From FEB-10 sp963710645 (lineage in GTDB: Bacteria; Acidobacteriota; Thermoanaerobaculia; Thermoanaerobaculales; Sulfomarinibacteraceae): DNA of 64,000 nucleotides. Every line of letters begins with the position of its first letter. Position 1 is the first letter of the stretch. The position numbers were made by a program, and so were the translations under genes. This document shows positions 1 to 8,385 of this stretch, in pieces. The stretch is from NCBI GenBank assembly GCA_963710645.1, contig CAVQBD010000002.1, positions 434,001 through 498,000 of the forward strand. Direction: 5' to 3'. The notes beneath the pieces are model-generated. The model was not told where the DNA came from. It ran no database searches and worked only from the letters and a program-made list of their open reading frames with translations.

Positions 1-1435
1 TCCGGTCCACGGCCGACAGGGTCGGTGCATCGACCTTTCGGGTCGATGTCAGGTCGCACACGACCGTTCTCAGGCGGTTCTGCTGAACCTCCATGTCATT
101 GAATCCGCCGAGGGCGTCCTGAACGGCCTTCAGTTGTCTGATCAATGGACCGACCTTTTGATCGGCCCACAGGCTGCGGAAGAACTCCAGCAGATACCGC
201 AGGTTCTTGGCATCAATTCGAAGTCGGTGCATTGTCCTGACGGGCGGGTCGTCGCCGAGACCTTCGCCGCGTGCGACGATTCGCCGGTACGCCTTCAGGA
301 CTGACTTGGAGGCGATCTCGCGGATTGGCCGGAGGGCTTTCGATGAACTGCCCGCCGACGTCGGGTCCTCGAGAAAAGCCCCCCAGTCGCGGATCATGTC
401 TTCAAATCGAGCGGAGCGCAGACATTTGCAGACATTCGTATGTGCCTGGTTGCGAGCGTGCTCGATGACCTGAACAACGGGATCGAGAGATTCTCCAGTC
501 TCGGGGAGCGTCCGCTGGTACTTTCTCACCGCTCTGAGTTGAACGTCCAGATCCCGACATGGCCCGGTGACCTTGCCCAACCACTTGAGGTTCTTGATGA
601 AGGGTTCGGTCTGGTCCTTTGGCAAGACACCCTTGATCTGGGTCACTGCGGCGCGCGTGCGGCGCGACGCGACCCGGAGATCGTGAAGAAACTCGGTGTC
701 CAGGTCCCTCAAGGTCCCGTCCACGTTCGCCACGAGCTTCCGAAGCAGATCCAGGAGGATGAACCGCAGCGCCGTCTCCGCCGGCTGATCCGGGTTCAGC
801 GATCCTCTGAATTTCGAACCATAGTCGCCCACGGTTCGTCCTCCGGCGGCTGCGGCGAGTTTTAATAAGTCCAACTGCTCCCTCCCGCGGGGGTGAAGCG
901 ATGCCAGACGGTCGACGGTTTGGTTGAAGACAGCCTCGAGGCCAGGCAGCCCGGACACGCGAGCCAGGGACAGCTGGGATCCAGACGGTTTCCCCGAGCG
1001 GGCCAGGACCTTCACCCTCTCCAGATGAATGTGGACTCTGCTGTTGCCGTGTCGATCCCTCATACCGGCGACGCGCCGGCGGAGGCGACAGGAGCCCACG
1101 TCCATCAGGGCGCGGACTCCAAGGAGAGGGGCGAGTTGGGCTCTGAGGAATCCCTCGGGGAGATCGGCTGCGAAGATCGGATCGACCTGGACGGGCAGGG
1201 AGTAGACGGGATCATGGTTTGTAAGAGTCCAGTTCAGGACATGTTTTCCTGAACACGTCTCACGCTCCAGCCGTGACCCCCGGCTGGCGAGACGCCAGTC
1301 AAAGGTGTCGAGAAATACCAGCTCGACTGACCGTGCCGGCCCGATGTGGAAGCCAACGCCGAGGATTTCCCGAAAGAGATCCGGGGTCCAGTCGTCAGGG
1401 ATTTGGATGGTTGCGAACACCGGAAGGTTCTCCAC
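1..1435 (-). CDS. CYTH-CHAD domain protein (3' end beyond window)
   Basis: I translated this frame by hand; 478 codons are visible and the C-terminus runs off the left edge. The first ~200 residues are a divergent CYTH-like domain (FLDTFDWRL, later MRDRHGNSRVHIHLERVKVL). The rest is a CHAD domain with its hallmark stretches: FLHDLRVASRRTRAAV, the LGKVTGPCRDLDV motif, and MHRLRIDAKNLRYLLEFF followed by LKAVQDALGGFNDME. CHAD is an alpha-helical, basic domain known to bind inorganic polyphosphate; CYTH domains bind triphosphorylated substrates. The frame is closed upstream by the TGA of the preceding gene, so the start lies between 1495 and about 1420. GTG at 1435 is the best candidate, though without a good Shine-Dalgarno. 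It sits about 650 bp from ppk1 on the opposite strand, which supports a polyphosphate role. Family call is firm; the substrate of the CYTH part is unknown. Confidence 0.88.
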   Translation of the reverse strand, partial: MENLPVFATIQIPDDWTPDLFREILGVGFHIGPARSVELVFLDTFDWRLASRGSRLERETCSGKHVLNWTLTNHDPVYSLPVQVDPIFAADLPEGFLRAQLAPLLGVRALMDVGSCRLRRRVAGMRDRHGNSRVHIHLERVKVLARSGKPSGSQLSLARVSGLPGLEAVFNQTVDRLASLHPRGREQLDLLKLAAAAGGRTVGDYGSKFRGSLNPDQPAETALRFILLDLLRKLVANVDGTLRDLDTEFLHDLRVASRRTRAAVTQIKGVLPKDQTEPFIKNLKWLGKVTGPCRDLDVQLRAVRKYQRTLPETGESLDPVVQVIEHARNQAHTNVCKCLRSARFEDMIRDWGAFLEDPTSAGSSSKALRPIREIASKSVLKAYRRIVARGEGLGDDPPVRTMHRLRIDAKNLRYLLEFFRSLWADQKVGPLIRQLKAVQDALGGFNDMEVQQNRLRTVVCDLTSTRKVDAPTLSAVDR

Positions 1436-1495
1436 GCCGGGCGGCGTCCGCGTCTCCGGCGTGCTGTGACGGTCTCGCGCGAACGACGGTGCCCT

Positions 1496-1948
1496 TCACT
1501 TCTTGTTTTTCTTACTTGCTTTCTTTGTCATCGCACGCTTCGTCTTCGCGGGCTTCTTGGTCTTGACCTTTTTCTTGCCGGCCTTTTGAGTCTTCGCCTT
1601 CTTCTTGGCTCCATCCTTCTTCTCTTTTTTCTTTTTGGAGCCAGGCTTCTTTTTTGGCGACGTCTTCTTGGCTGCGCTTTTCGGGGATGCCAGATCTTTC
1701 TTCTTCGTTTTCTTCGCCGTTTTCGCCTTCTTTGGCTTCGGCGCAGCGGTCGCCGTGGCAATCCGAGCGAGTTGGTTCGCGGCAGAGGTCGCAGCCGCCG
1801 CCCGGGTCGGACCGAAACCAGGAACAGCTGCGAGCTTCTCCGGTGACGCCTTTGCGAGGGCGTTCACAGTCCGAATCCCAGCGTTCGCAAGTTGTTCGGC
1901 CGTGGTCTCGCCGATGCCCGGCACGTCGGTTATCTTTGGTCGAGCCAT
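1496..1948 (-). CDS. Helix-hairpin-helix protein with histone-like Lys-rich tail
   Basis: 150 aa. Residues 1-62 hold two helix-hairpin-helix-like turns (VPGIGETTAEQL and VPGFGPTRA), a non-specific DNA-binding fold. Residues ~68-150 are almost entirely Lys, Ala, Thr, Pro and Ser, like eukaryotic histone H1 or bacterial AlgP/Hc1 tails, so the protein is extremely basic. The likely start is the ATG at 1948, which has GGAGG six bases upstream; a GTG at 1960 would overlap that ribosome site. It is transcribed towards the CYTH-CHAD gene (60 bp away) and diverges from ppk1. A nucleoid or polyanion-binding role is inferred; the tail could bind DNA, polyphosphate or both. Confidence 0.8.
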   Translation of the reverse strand: MARPKITDVPGIGETTAEQLANAGIRTVNALAKASPEKLAAVPGFGPTRAAAATSAANQLARIATATAAPKPKKAKTAKKTKKKDLASPKSAAKKTSPKKKPGSKKKKEKKDGAKKKAKTQKAGKKKVKTKKPAKTKRAMTKKASKKNKK

Positions 1949-2087
1949 ATCCGCCTCCACGGAGTTAGTGTCGCATCTTGCGCCCTTGCAAATACTTATG
2001 AGAGTTTATCATGTATCTGGTCGATGAGTCGTGCGGTTCATGTCCTTTTGACATCTCTGTCGTAGAATGGGGAGTTCGGAGAAGTTC

Positions 2088-4211
2088 ATGACGGAAGCGC
2101 ACCTGGAAATCGACGACATCACACCGGAGTCACCGGAGGCATTCGTGAACCGGGAGCTGAGCTGGCTTCAGTTCGCGCACCGTGTCATCGAAATGGCCAG
2201 TGACCCTGAGATGCCTCTGCTGGAGAGAGTCAAGTTCGCGGGTATCGTGGGCATGCTCCACGATGAATTCTTCATGAAGCGCATGAGTGGGTTGAAGCGT
2301 CAGATCAAGAACGGCGTCAAGAAACTCTCTTTGGATGGACGAACCCCCCAGCAGGAATTCGATGCCTGCCGCGCAGAGATTTTGGTGCAGACCGAGGCGC
2401 TCTCCGACTTGTTCCAAAGCCAGATTCGACCGGCGCTCAACGAAGCCGGTCTCGCCATTTTGGACTACAAGGACCTCAAGGCTGCGCACCGAAAGGAGCT
2501 CAGCCGGTATTTCACGCGAGCGGTTCTGCCGATACTGACTCCGTTGGCCGTTGACGCGGAACACCCGTTTCCCTTCATCAGTAGTCTCGGGCTCAACATT
2601 GCCGTGACGCTGAAGGAGAACAAGCGGGAGCGGTTCGTGAGGATCAAGGTGCCTTCGAATCGAAACCGGTGGGTGCCGCTGCACGACGGATCAGGTTTCG
2701 TACCGCTCGAACAGGTCATGGCTGCCAATCTTGATGCGCTCTTCCCTCGGGGTAAGTACAAGGCCCACTTCTTTCGGGTGACTCGTGGTGTCATCGGTGA
2801 AGAAACAGGTCCGGGGAATGGCAACGGCAATCATCTGAATCCGGTTCCGGGCAGCATCGTGAGCCAGGTGAGCAGCGAATTGAAGGCCCGCAAGTTCGCC
2901 GGAACGGTCCGGCTTCAGGTATCGCCCGGTACGCCGAAGAAAAAGATCGGTTGGCTCTCTGATCAGCTCGACCTGGGCCCTGAAGACGTCTATATGACTG
3001 AACCATGGATCCGCATGGCCGATCTCCTGAAATTCGATGTGGAGGGTCGGTCCGATCTGCGATATCCGATCCACAAACCCGCCGACCATCCGCGGCTGAT
3101 TGAGGTCCCGGACGGACCGCCTGGAGAGATCTTCGAGGAGATCCGTCGCGGAGATCTTCTCCTTCACCACCCCTATCACAGCTTCGACACGTCGGTCCTG
3201 AGGTTTCTCCAAGAAGCCGCTGTTGATGATTCGGTGCTCGCGATCAAGCTGACCATTTATCGGACGTCAAGAGACTCGCCCATTCTCGAGGCGCTGGCCG
3301 AGGCGGCTCGGCGGGGGAAACAGGTTGCCGTGCTGGTGGAGATCACGGCCCGATTCGACGAGGCTCCCAATATCGTTTGGGGTCGGCAACTGGAGGAAGA
3401 AGGGGTCCATGTTTCGTACGGCGTCGAAAAGCTCAAGACTCACGTCAAGCTGGCAATGGTGGTGCGTGAAGACAGCGATGGGGTTCGAAGATACGTTCAC
3501 ATCGGGACCGGCAACTACCACACTGGTACAGCCCGTATCTATGAGGACTTCGGGATGCTCAGCTGTGACCCCAAATTGAGTTCGGATGTTGCTGCCGTGT
3601 TCAACGAGCTGACGGGAGCAACCAGATTTGACGGCTACTCTGAGCTGTTGGTAGCGCCCCGGACGATGCGCGAACGATTCACTGGGCTGATTCGTCGCGA
3701 GGCGGAACACGCTGCGGCTGGGCTGCCGTCCGGAATCGCCGCCAAGATGAACCAACTTCAAGATCCGGAGATCATCCGAGAGCTCTATCGAGCGAGCCAG
3801 GCCGGTGTGCCGATAAAGCTCAATGTGCGTGGCCTGTGCTGTCTTCGGCCCGGAGTCCCCGGGCTCTCAGAATCCATCGAGGTGTTCAGTGTTCTCGGGA
3901 GGTTCTTGGAACACGCGCGGTTCTACCGTTTTGAAAATGCCGGTTCTCCCGAGTACTTTATCGGGTCGGCGGATTGGATGAAACGCAACCTGAATCGCCG
4001 GGTAGAGACGGTGTCGCCGGTTCGTGATTCCATACTGCAGCGGGAGTTGGATGCCACCCTCAAGGTGTATGAGCTGGACAATAACTCAGTGTGGGACATG
4101 TCTTCGGATGGTACCTACGTGCGCCGGGAGCCCGCTGATGGAGAGCCCGTGCGAGCCTCCCAAGATGTGTTTATGTCCGTCGTCACGTCTGACCCCACCG
4201 AAAATCGCTGA
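2088..4211 (+). CDS. ppk1: Polyphosphate kinase 1
   Basis: 707 aa, typical length for Ppk1, which reversibly transfers the ATP gamma-phosphate to inorganic polyphosphate at the inner membrane. The N-terminal domain begins FVNRELSWLQFAHRV. The head domain follows (HPFPFISSLGLNIAV), then the two phospholipase-D-like catalytic halves: LLLHHPYHSFDTSV, the KTHVKLAMVVR motif whose His452 is the expected autophosphorylated residue, HIGTGNYH, and the second conserved histidine at 609 (GRFLEHARF). RGLCCLRPGVPGLSE and the C-terminal GSADWMKRNLNRRVE are also intact. I chose ATG 2088 because GGAG lies six bases upstream; the ATG at 2067 has no ribosome site and would add seven residues. A CHAD protein and a Lys-rich protein diverge from it, and a receiver gene follows by 172 bp. 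Confidence 0.97.
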   Translation: MTEAHLEIDDITPESPEAFVNRELSWLQFAHRVIEMASDPEMPLLERVKFAGIVGMLHDEFFMKRMSGLKRQIKNGVKKLSLDGRTPQQEFDACRAEILVQTEALSDLFQSQIRPALNEAGLAILDYKDLKAAHRKELSRYFTRAVLPILTPLAVDAEHPFPFISSLGLNIAVTLKENKRERFVRIKVPSNRNRWVPLHDGSGFVPLEQVMAANLDALFPRGKYKAHFFRVTRGVIGEETGPGNGNGNHLNPVPGSIVSQVSSELKARKFAGTVRLQVSPGTPKKKIGWLSDQLDLGPEDVYMTEPWIRMADLLKFDVEGRSDLRYPIHKPADHPRLIEVPDGPPGEIFEEIRRGDLLLHHPYHSFDTSVLRFLQEAAVDDSVLAIKLTIYRTSRDSPILEALAEAARRGKQVAVLVEITARFDEAPNIVWGRQLEEEGVHVSYGVEKLKTHVKLAMVVREDSDGVRRYVHIGTGNYHTGTARIYEDFGMLSCDPKLSSDVAAVFNELTGATRFDGYSELLVAPRTMRERFTGLIRREAEHAAAGLPSGIAAKMNQLQDPEIIRELYRASQAGVPIKLNVRGLCCLRPGVPGLSESIEVFSVLGRFLEHARFYRFENAGSPEYFIGSADWMKRNLNRRVETVSPVRDSILQRELDATLKVYELDNNSVWDMSSDGTYVRREPADGEPVRASQDVFMSVVTSDPTENR

Positions 4212-4383
4212 GTCTTTCCGTCGCGGGGCGTGCTGTGTACCTGATTTGAGAGCTGGCACGACCGGTGTGCCGCCGGATTCGACCCGACGTGCCGCATCCC
4301 GTGCGCGGTATTTTTCCCCGCTCTCCCTGCAACCAATTGATGGCGAGTGGGCTGTCATGTGGGCCCGGATCTCGGGAGGTGAG

Positions 4384-4782
4384 ATGGCCAGCATCCTGGT
4401 AGTTGACGAAAACTCTGAAGTGCGGAGAGTCGTTTCGCAGGCCCTGGAGTTCGCTGGGCACCAGGTGGCAATCGCCGAGGATGGCTGGAAGGCTATCATC
4501 GGATTCCGTCGCCGCGGAGCCGATCTGGTCATCATGGACGTCTCGTCCCCGGAACCGGAGTGCTATCGCACGATCTCGGAGATTCGCTCCCTCGGCGGCC
4601 ACGTCAAGATCCTCGCCATGTCGGGCGGCAGCGACGGCGTGACGGATGAGACGCCGGCCTCGGTTTCAGCCTCCGGAGCCGATGGCGTGTTGCCGAAGCC
4701 CTTTGCCCTGCTGGATCTGCTCGTTGCCGTGGATGGCCTGCTTCCCAACCCCAGCAAGACGCGATTCATTGAAGCGTCCTGA
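4384..4782 (+). CDS. Stand-alone response regulator receiver domain
   Basis: 132 aa, a single CheY-like receiver with no output domain. The acidic pocket (VDEN near residue 8), phospho-acceptor Asp in LVIMD (~residue 52), switch Ser in ILAMSGG and the Lys of VLPKPF are all present, so it should be phosphorylatable. The start ATG at 4384 is fixed by GGGAGGTGAG directly upstream; the frame is open further back but that extension is antisense-like noise over ppk1. Downstream of ppk1 by 172 bp on the same strand, so it may be co-transcribed, but its kinase is not identifiable. Single-domain receivers act as phosphate shuttles or by binding target proteins. Confidence 0.85.
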   Translation: MASILVVDENSEVRRVVSQALEFAGHQVAIAEDGWKAIIGFRRRGADLVIMDVSSPEPECYRTISEIRSLGGHVKILAMSGGSDGVTDETPASVSASGADGVLPKPFALLDLLVAVDGLLPNPSKTRFIEAS

Positions 4783-4985
4783 GCCGAGCGACCCGGAGGG
4801 CGCCGGTCAGAGGGTAGGAGTTTCGCCCCGCTTTTCTCTTCGACATGGAATGTCCCCTGAACAGCCCCCCTTGCCTTCGGTGGTGGACCCGTGGTGTGAT
4901 GGGCGGAGTGCGACCGGTCAAACCAATTGATCGATTGTCGTGAGAAATCGACACCCTAAACCGTGTGCCGAATGGGGAGTGAGCC

Positions 4986-5462
4986 ATGGGAACGCATGAA
5001 CTCGAATCATCGAAAACGAACACCACCCCGCGAGCGGGACAGCGAAGCTTCGCGGTCGTCGGTTCTCTGGTTTGTCGCTGGATGACCATCGTCGCGGTGG
5101 TTGGAGCCATCGCCGCTGGCGCGTGTTCGACGGGACAGCAGCAACCGGACGACAGCTGGATGCGCGGTTACTTGGACGATCCGGACAGGGTTTGGAACGC
5201 CACTCTCCTGGTGTTGGATGATCTGAGTTACTCAGTGGAAGAAAAGAACCGAGTCGACGGGACCATTCGCGCTGTGGCAGTGGGAGACGTGCCATACCGC
5301 GGGGTGGTCCTGGGGATCGACCAGATCATGAGGACCGACATCGTGAGGGTCCACGTCGTGGCCGGGGCTGGTAGCGGCGGCCAGCAGCCGGACGCGAAGG
5401 TATTCGAGGGAGCTGCGGGCGGGTTCCTCGACGCCCTGGACACCATGCTCGGGGTCAATTAG
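4986..5462 (+). CDS. Probable lipoprotein, unknown function
   Basis: 158 aa. An N-terminal cytoplasmic stretch of ~30 residues precedes a hydrophobic segment (WMTIVAVVGAIAAGACS) ending in a lipobox-like AGAC, so the mature protein probably starts at that Cys and is membrane-anchored. The mature part is a small alpha/beta-looking domain (VWNATLLVLDDLSYSVEEKNRVDGTI) without a family I recognise. It resembles in size and style small envelope lipoproteins that measure or bind surface components. Start ATG 4986 has GGGGAG upstream; the ATG at 5082, just before the hydrophobic segment, would give a more conventional signal peptide. Converges with the superoxide dismutase gene. Confidence 0.65.
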   Translation: MGTHELESSKTNTTPRAGQRSFAVVGSLVCRWMTIVAVVGAIAAGACSTGQQQPDDSWMRGYLDDPDRVWNATLLVLDDLSYSVEEKNRVDGTIRAVAVGDVPYRGVVLGIDQIMRTDIVRVHVVAGAGSGGQQPDAKVFEGAAGGFLDALDTMLGVN

Positions 5463-5526
5463 GTCGGAATCTCGAAATCCCGTCCACCGAATTGTGGCCA
5501 GACCCGTTCGTTGGAGTGCGTCTCCG

Positions 5527-6006
5527 TCAGTGGCCGTGGTCGCCTTCTTCTCCGAAGTAGGCCTTTCGAAACGTGTTGACGAGGTTTCTAAGTGTGGCGA
5601 TGTGGGTCAGGTCGGTGGTCTGTTTTGTCTTCATCGCCACAACCTGTATCTGATGGAGAAGAGTGAGTCGTTCCAGATAGACGTCCCACGTCTCCCCGGC
5701 CTTTGTCTCGGGAGCCTTGATCCTCTGAGCCATGAAGTAGGCGGTGACGATGTCCTGGATTTCCTGGGCGTGTTCTTCCTTGTTGTTGATCCACCGGACG
5801 ACCTGGTTGTAGTTGATAGGCTGTTCTTTGCCTAGGGACAGGATCTGGCTCATGCTCTTTTCGATGGTCGTGATGTGCTCCTCCATCAACTCCACTCGAA
5901 GCTCATCGTCGTAGATCCCGCAGGGGATCTGGCAATGGGAGTGGGCCGGTGAGGATGCTGCCAATAAGGTGGCGGCGATCAGGGTGGCGGTGGCGAGGCG
6001 TTGCAT
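5527..6006 (-). CDS. sodN: Secreted nickel superoxide dismutase
   Basis: 159 aa. The nickel-hook motif HCxxPCGxY is intact at residues 24-32 (HCQIPCGIY): in NiSOD the N-terminal His1 and Cys2 plus Cys6 bind nickel and disproportionate superoxide. Here the motif is preceded by 23 residues that look like a Sec signal peptide (MQRLATATLIAATLLAASSPAHS), so signal peptidase cleavage after AHS would expose exactly the histidine that must be N-terminal. The mature 136 aa form a helical bundle-like sequence (VELMEEHITTIEKSMSQI) slightly longer than the ~117 aa Streptomyces enzyme. The SodX-type peptidase that matures cytoplasmic NiSOD is not next to it. GGAGGT precedes the ATG. Expected location: periplasm. 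Confidence 0.85.
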   Translation of the reverse strand: MQRLATATLIAATLLAASSPAHSHCQIPCGIYDDELRVELMEEHITTIEKSMSQILSLGKEQPINYNQVVRWINNKEEHAQEIQDIVTAYFMAQRIKAPETKAGETWDVYLERLTLLHQIQVVAMKTKQTTDLTHIATLRNLVNTFRKAYFGEEGDHGH

Positions 6007-6153
6007 TGGGACCTCCGTTGGGGGATTCTATTTGTTCGTCGCCTTTTCAACAGAATTCGGGAGCCCTGGTATTCCGAAGTCGACCAGTAGACGACTGATC
6101 GGCGGATCGCCTTGGCGAAGCTCAAGAAACTGTTCGTGATGGGAGGTTCGGGG

Positions 6154-7431
6154 TCAGGTGGCAGTGTCGTCGAGGTTGACGCTCATGGCCGTGGTGGGAG
6201 GGTTGAGGCCGGTTTCGGCACGCATGACCCGATTTCTTCCGGCCTGTTTTGCGCGGTACAACGCATTGTCTGCCGACAGTAGGAGTTCTACCGCGTCCTG
6301 GGCGTCATCGGGGAAGGTCGCGACGCCGCCGCTGACCGAGACCCTGCCAAGCGGCTGGTTGGCACCAAACGGGAACTCGTACCGTGCGATCCGTTGACGG
6401 ATATTCTGCGCTGCGCTCACCGCCTGTGCGGGTGTTCTACCGGGCATGATCAGCAGGAATTCCTCACCACCGAACCGGCCGAAAATATCGTCGGCACGAA
6501 CCGAATCGCGAACGAGCTGGGCGAGAAGTCGCAGCGCCTGATCGCCGGCGATGTGGCCGTTCTGATCGTTGTAGGCCTTGAAGTGATCGATGTCGAATAG
6601 AAAAACAGCAACTCGCGAGCCGTTCTGGCGTGCACCGTAGACGAGTTCACTGAGGCGAAATTTCAGTGCCCTCTTGTTGTAGATATTGGTCAGCTCATCG
6701 ATGTCCGCCGCCACCTTGACCGTGCGGTAAGCGGTGAGGTTGTTCCAGGTGATCGCGCCGAGCGACGCGATCATTTCCATCATCTCCTTTTCCTGTGGGT
6801 GGTGCCGTTGGGGTCTCGAAATGGCAATGACCCCAATGGTTTCAGCATCGTGGACCATGGGTGCGACGACCGAAAAAACCGCATCACTGGAGCCAGCGGC
6901 ATGCCGAGGGTTGTCCGCCACGGCCTTCTTGTAGCTCTGCCAGTCCATCACCTTTCTGGTTTCGGCCGAATAGCCCAGTTGACCCTCTCCGATAGCGACT
7001 TCGGCGCCGACGCTCAATCCCCGCTCGCTCGAAGCGAGGGCGGCCACAATCAACCGATTTCGTCTTTCCGGCTCGGCCAGGGTGCTCCGGCGACGGACCA
7101 GGACCACGGCCTGTTCGGCTCGGAAAATTCGAACCATGGCGTTCAGCAGCACGGGTGGCAACTGCCGGACCTCGGTCTGCGAGTTGAGATCCGCCATCAA
7201 CTTTGGGAACTCTTTGATGTAGTCGACGACGAAACCGAGATCCTGTTCCAACCGCCGTGTGGGTCCGACAAGACCCGTGTGGTCTGTCTCGTGTCTCTCG
7301 GGAACCGGCGCCTGAGGTTCCGCCCGGCGCAGCTTGGTCCACTGGAGAATGACCACCACCAACAGGATGCCGATCATCGCGCCGAGGATCACCTCGACAA
7401 TTGCTACCTGGGAAAAATCGATTTCAGGCAC
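6154..7431 (-). CDS. Membrane GAF-GGDEF diguanylate cyclase
   Basis: 425 aa. One N-terminal transmembrane helix (~residues 9-29), then a GAF-like sensor region (~75-235, with IGVIAISRP), then a GGDEF domain (~245-410). The active-site signature is GGEEF at 321-325, preceded by RADD five residues upstream, the RxxD inhibitory site for product feedback. It should therefore make cyclic di-GMP from two GTP and be feedback-regulated. The start is a GTG at 7431; no strong ribosome site is visible and later in-frame ATG codons exist within the membrane helix. A PilZ domain protein, a plausible receptor for its product, lies 4.9 kb away. Confidence 0.92.
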   Translation of the reverse strand: MPEIDFSQVAIVEVILGAMIGILLVVVILQWTKLRRAEPQAPVPERHETDHTGLVGPTRRLEQDLGFVVDYIKEFPKLMADLNSQTEVRQLPPVLLNAMVRIFRAEQAVVLVRRRSTLAEPERRNRLIVAALASSERGLSVGAEVAIGEGQLGYSAETRKVMDWQSYKKAVADNPRHAAGSSDAVFSVVAPMVHDAETIGVIAISRPQRHHPQEKEMMEMIASLGAITWNNLTAYRTVKVAADIDELTNIYNKRALKFRLSELVYGARQNGSRVAVFLFDIDHFKAYNDQNGHIAGDQALRLLAQLVRDSVRADDIFGRFGGEEFLLIMPGRTPAQAVSAAQNIRQRIARYEFPFGANQPLGRVSVSGGVATFPDDAQDAVELLLSADNALYRAKQAGRNRVMRAETGLNPPTTAMSVNLDDTAT

Positions 7432-7712
7432 GAACTGGGGCCCCTGGGTGTGATTTTCGAAGGTTCAACTCTTCACCACCGGTCAAAACTCAGTTTGCCA
7501 ACCTATCTTACCAGCGTTCCAAAGTGACCCGACTTAGACCTGCCGGCGCCTATTGGTGCGGTACCGGGCGTTGTTTGATTCGTCGACAGGGGGAATGCCT
7601 AACTCAGGCTTCCAATACTATTGAGGGGGATCAGGTTGTCGCCGCTGCGCTTGGGTCGATTGAGGTGCACACGAGACTCGCGGAGCGCCAAAAAAATATC
7701 CTTCTTGGCAAG
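7432..7712. other. Non-coding stretch at start of AT-richer island
   Basis: Upstream region of the diguanylate cyclase. A plus-strand frame is open across part of it, but its translation has no domain character and it runs antisense into the cyclase. Base composition drops from the GC-rich norm of the window here. No promoter, terminator or RNA structure could be defended by eye. Confidence 0.4.
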
Positions 7713-7930
7713 TCAATATTTCTGCTCATCCCCATCCATGTCTTCGAGTTTTTCGTCTGCCCGTTCCTTCAACAGAGCATCCAATCTCATGGCATCCTAT
7801 TCGGACCTGTCTGCCCTTCGATTGTAGTGGCGAATCACAAAATAGCTGACCGCGGGCCAGAACAGGATGACGCAGACGGCGACAATTTCGTGACGGTGCG
7901 CAGTTTCACGGTCTCTTCAAGGATGCCATG
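7713..7930 (-). pseudogene. Remnant of a PspB-like small membrane protein
   Basis: Reading the minus strand, one frame gives a transmembrane helix and basic flank (EIVAVCVILFWPAVSYFVIRHYNRR), ADRSE, a TAG at 7797-7799, and then in the same frame DAMRLDALLKERADEKLED, ending at TGA 7713-7715. A helix, a basic patch and then a short coiled coil is the layout of PspB phage-shock proteins. The upstream ATG at 7930 (MASLKRP) is in another frame, so at least one frameshift and one stop separate the parts. Alternatively the downstream 25 residues from an internal ATG are a separate micro-ORF. The family resemblance is by eye only. Confidence 0.4.
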
Positions 7931-8385
7931 ACTTGACTGTTCTTTTCGAGAGGGTTGTCGAGAGGAATCTGGCGTGATTTTCTAGGGTCAGCGACTAGTA
8001 GCCCCCCATGGTGATCAAGTGCGAATCGGAGGATCATCAAGTATCTGTCGAGATGAGAAAATCCCTCACCTCCTGTCACGGGAACGCGAGTACCATCCGG
8101 AGATTCCCGGTACGCCGACGACGCGGGGTCGACGATGGTTGTGGATCGAGAGTGAGAGATTTTCCGCGTTTGTGAAACAAAAAGGGTCTGCCTGCGCCAA
8201 TCAATGGGAACAGTTCCTCCGAAATTTCAAATTCTGTCTCGTCCATCGGAGTCTTTCGCAATCACCGAAATCCGCCTCAGTTAACACGGGCATTTTCGCC
8301 AAGTATCCGAAACATCAACCAAATTCAACAGATTCACTGTTTGCTTGATACAATTGGCACGCACCTTGGGTGCATTGGAGGGCGA
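7931..8385. other. Non-coding gap before methyltransferase gene
   Basis: About 450 bases without a convincing gene on either strand; the short frames present (for example 8019-8348 plus and 8076-8261 minus) lack ribosome sites and domain character. The last ~100 bases are AT-rich (TACAAT near 8347) and probably hold the promoter of the methyltransferase gene, but the -35 match is poor. Confidence 0.4.

Noticed and set aside
2048..2068. TTGACA and TAGAAT upstream of ppk1
   Set aside because: The spacer is only nine bases, far too short for a normal promoter.
7401..7931. Plus-strand open frame of 176 codons
   Set aside because: No ribosome site or domain, crosses the end of the antisense cyclase and the PspB-like remnant; it is a chance frame.
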